Assembly: GCA_035236585.1 (NCBI GenBank)
Contig: CP141132.1
Span: forward strand, 20,807,945 to 20,871,944
DNA from: Warburgia ugandensis
Lineage: Eukaryota > Streptophyta > Magnoliopsida > Canellales > Canellaceae
Direction of reading: 5' to 3'
Length of the DNA stretch: 64,000 nt
Translations under genes and position numbers: made by a program
The notes under the pieces: model-generated
What the model saw: only the letters and a program-made list of their open reading frames with translations
What the model was told of the DNA's origin: nothing
Databases searched by the model: none
Part shown: positions 62,436 to 64,000 of the stretch, in pieces
How positions within the stretch are numbered: the first letter of the stretch is position 1
Layout of the letters: each line of letters opens with the position of its first letter

Positions 62436-63184
62436 TTTATGTTTTTTCTCCTTTTCCCTTACATTGTCTTAAAATAGGGTAATAAGTTGACTCTACCCTT
62501 TCTTAAAAGGGCTTAAATCCTCATTCTCTTCTGATGCGTACCCTAAAGTAGGTTGATGTACATCAACTGACTCTTTTCTTTCCTATTTTATGAGCACATG
62601 TAAGATGTCAAATGGGCCTATATGACTATCTTGTGATTGTTCAAATAAGGTCGGTAAGTCCCAGTCAAGTACATCTTCTACATTATAAGGTTCAATATGA
62701 ATTTTAGGCTTTATATGGGGATCTACTCTAGCTTGCCATTAAGAATGTCCAATAAAGGCATAATATCCAATAGCTCATTCACCTCCTTAATGGATGGTCT
62801 TCATCGAAGTCATAAAAATAAGTGGGACACGAATTTAGAGGTTTTGGGTTGGATGTTTCGACAGTTTTATTTTCTTCATCAATGGAAGTCTCTTCATCAT
62901 AATTGTAAGGAGCAGCACATGGCTCAAGTAGATATAAGTTGGAGGGTTCTATGGATGGTTGTGGACTTTATGGCTTAGAATGATCATAAGATATTTTCAT
63001 GCTATTTTCAATAACAAATGGGTCTTTAGTATCCCTAATTTGTTTTATTTTCGTAGTCCTTTTTATACCTTCAGTAATGTTTCTATCAATATTTTCCATT
63101 TGTTTCATTTTCTCAATCCATTCCTCCATCTCTCATTTCATTTCCTCATGCATCTTTTCACTAGCAGCCATGGTTTGTTTTATT

Positions 63185-63456
63185 CTCTAAAAAAATTATT
63201 GCATATTTTCTTTTAATGGTTGTTCTTCATACTATAGAGGAAATGACTTGCAGGGTTGGTATTGCTGTGGCATTTGGGTACTAAAGAAGGGCTGAGCAAG
63301 TTGAAACCATGATGGTTGACCTCTAAAAAAATTGTTGCATATTCTCTTTTAATGGTTGTTCTTTATACTTTAGAGGAAATGACTCGTAGGGTTGGTATTG
63401 TTGTGGCATTTAGGTACTAAAAAAGGGTTGAGCAAGTTGAACCCAAGGTGGTTGAC
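63185..63456 (-). repeat. 136-bp tandem duplication in the ORF
   Basis: Two adjoining units (from 63185 and 63321, both starting CTCTAAAAAAATT) about 90% alike by eye. On the minus strand they encode a repeated QQYQPYESFPL...KEQPLKENMQQFF segment. The plus copy has only one. Confidence 0.85.
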
Positions 63457-63546
63457 CCTAATAATCAGAATAATCATGGTAGTGTTGATCAAGGTGGGAC
63501 TATTGTGTTTCTTCCTAATATTGAAAATCCTGAGACCATGGTTATT

Positions 63547-63582
63547 CATGATGCCTAGCCCATCCATGATGCCTAGCCCATT
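63547..63582 (+). repeat. Short direct duplication (CATGATGCCTAGCCCATC)
   Basis: The 18-bp unit starts at 63547 and is repeated from 63565, with only the final C missing at the end of the second copy, next to the junction with the LINE fragment. Confidence 0.75.
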
Positions 63583-63825
63583 CTTTCTTAAACAATTGAT
63601 AGAGAAATATACATATATGAGGAAGGACCTCCACATGGTCTTTATTGACTTAGAAAAGCCTTATGATGGGGTCCCTAGAGAGTTAATATGGTGGGTATTG
63701 GGCGAGAAAGGGGTTTCATGGGGGCATATATATAAAATTAAGGATATGTATGAGGGAGTGGTAGCAAATATTAGGACCACTAGTGGAGAGATGGTTGATT
63801 TACCTATCAATAGAAAATTGAACTA
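63583..63825 (+). pseudogene. L1-type LINE reverse transcriptase fragment
   Basis: The plus strand reads LKQLIEKYTYMRKDLHMVFI, then DLEKPYDGVPRELIWWVLGE, SWGHIYKIKDMYEGVVANIR and TTSGEMVDLPI. This is the RT motif A region of plant L1 LINEs (family wording HMVFIDLEKAYDRVPR), including the catalytic aspartate in FIDLEK. The usual GLHQGSxLSP block does not follow; a stop occurs after NRKLN. LINEs copy RNA directly into a nicked chromosome. It is 5'-truncated and was either inserted at, or joined to, the broken end of the minus element. Confidence 0.85.
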
Positions 63826-64000
63826 AGGGGAACCTGAGCTATATGATGCATATTAAAGGGCACACAGTTAATCTTAACCTTATGATAAACAAGCTGAAAG
63901 GTATGGTTTTTCCTTATTTTCTTTGAGGGGTGACTTTTAGGTTATTTCTAAGCTAGGTTGCTCCTCCTCTCTTTTAAACTTGCCCTACTACTTACTAGTT
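63826..64000 (+). other. Window end, unassigned (possible LINE remainder)
   Basis: Immediately after the RT fragment. GAACCTGAGCTATATGATGC and later GGGTGACTTTTAGGTTA do not give a readable RT continuation by eye. No other feature seen. Confidence 0.35.

Larger units (their letters stand above)
62436..63582 (-). pseudogene. N-terminal parts of the same ORF, minus copy (broken)
   Basis: Read in minus order from 63582: HYHDYSDY, a stop, GQPPWVQLAQPFFST, then PQQYQPYESFPLKYKEQPLK (matches 31320-31450), a tandem duplication, and a Glu/Lys-rich coiled-coil remnant (about 63080-63180). Acidic text (62560-62960) corresponds to 31700-32200. Stops and shifts are frequent. The plus frames at 62697-63216 are shadows. 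Confidence 0.55.

Overview
This 64 kb window is nuclear DNA of a seed plant, most likely an angiosperm with a repeat-rich genome. The evidence is very long LTR retrotransposons of the Tekay/Del and Athila lineages, a tRNA-derived SINE resembling the plant Au family, an L1-type LINE fragment, long CT/GA microsatellites and an AT-rich, stop-filled background. I found no intact host gene, rRNA or tRNA gene. Every recognisable coding segment is a decayed retrotransposon gene. Boundaries, TSDs and domain calls come from reading the sequence by eye; no alignment or database search was run.

Layout, left to right. (1) 1-19055 is a nest about four levels deep. A plus-strand Athila-type LTR (1-978 and 17814-19055) is split by a minus-strand LTR of the same broad family (979-2012 and 16171-17813). 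That LTR is split by a complete minus-strand Tekay chromovirus (2013-16170; near-matching TSD aacct/aaccc). The Tekay 3' LTR in turn holds a 2.75 kb solo LTR (3505-6252) with perfect TSD tcaac. (2) 19056-37060 is a plus-strand non-autonomous Athila-like element (TSD tacag/tacac). Its 5' LTR is split by two nested Tekay-type LTRs (19628-27329). Its internal region has a tRNA-Asp primer site but no pol, and carries an unusual decayed ORF. Its 3' LTR contains a SINE with 14-bp TSDs. (3) 37066-41489 is unassigned repeat-like sequence. (4) 41490-50995 is a related Athila internal region that does carry gag and pol, all broken. Its gag is split by a second copy (43500-46302, TSD ctaag) of the same solo LTR seen at 3505. 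(5) 50996-57537 holds unassigned sequence, another plus LTR with a decayed tRNA-Asp primer site, and a minus LTR fragment. (6) 57538-63582 is the 3' LTR and most of the internal region of a second non-autonomous element on the minus strand, ending against a LINE reverse-transcriptase fragment (about 63583-63825).

How the parts relate. The Athila element at 41490-50995 and the two pol-less elements share 5' leader and 3' untranslated blocks. The pol-less ones therefore look like a large non-autonomous derivative that depended on Athila proteins. In place of gag-pol they carry a Tyr/Gln/Pro-rich, coiled-coil and acidic ORF ending in two copies of a motif of about 38 residues (YGPT...LPP...RWRxYIxYxExLK). 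This module is present in both copies in the window and I do not recognise it. It is the best candidate here for something undescribed. A second candidate is a stem-loop in the LTRs whose arms differ between copies while pairing is kept.
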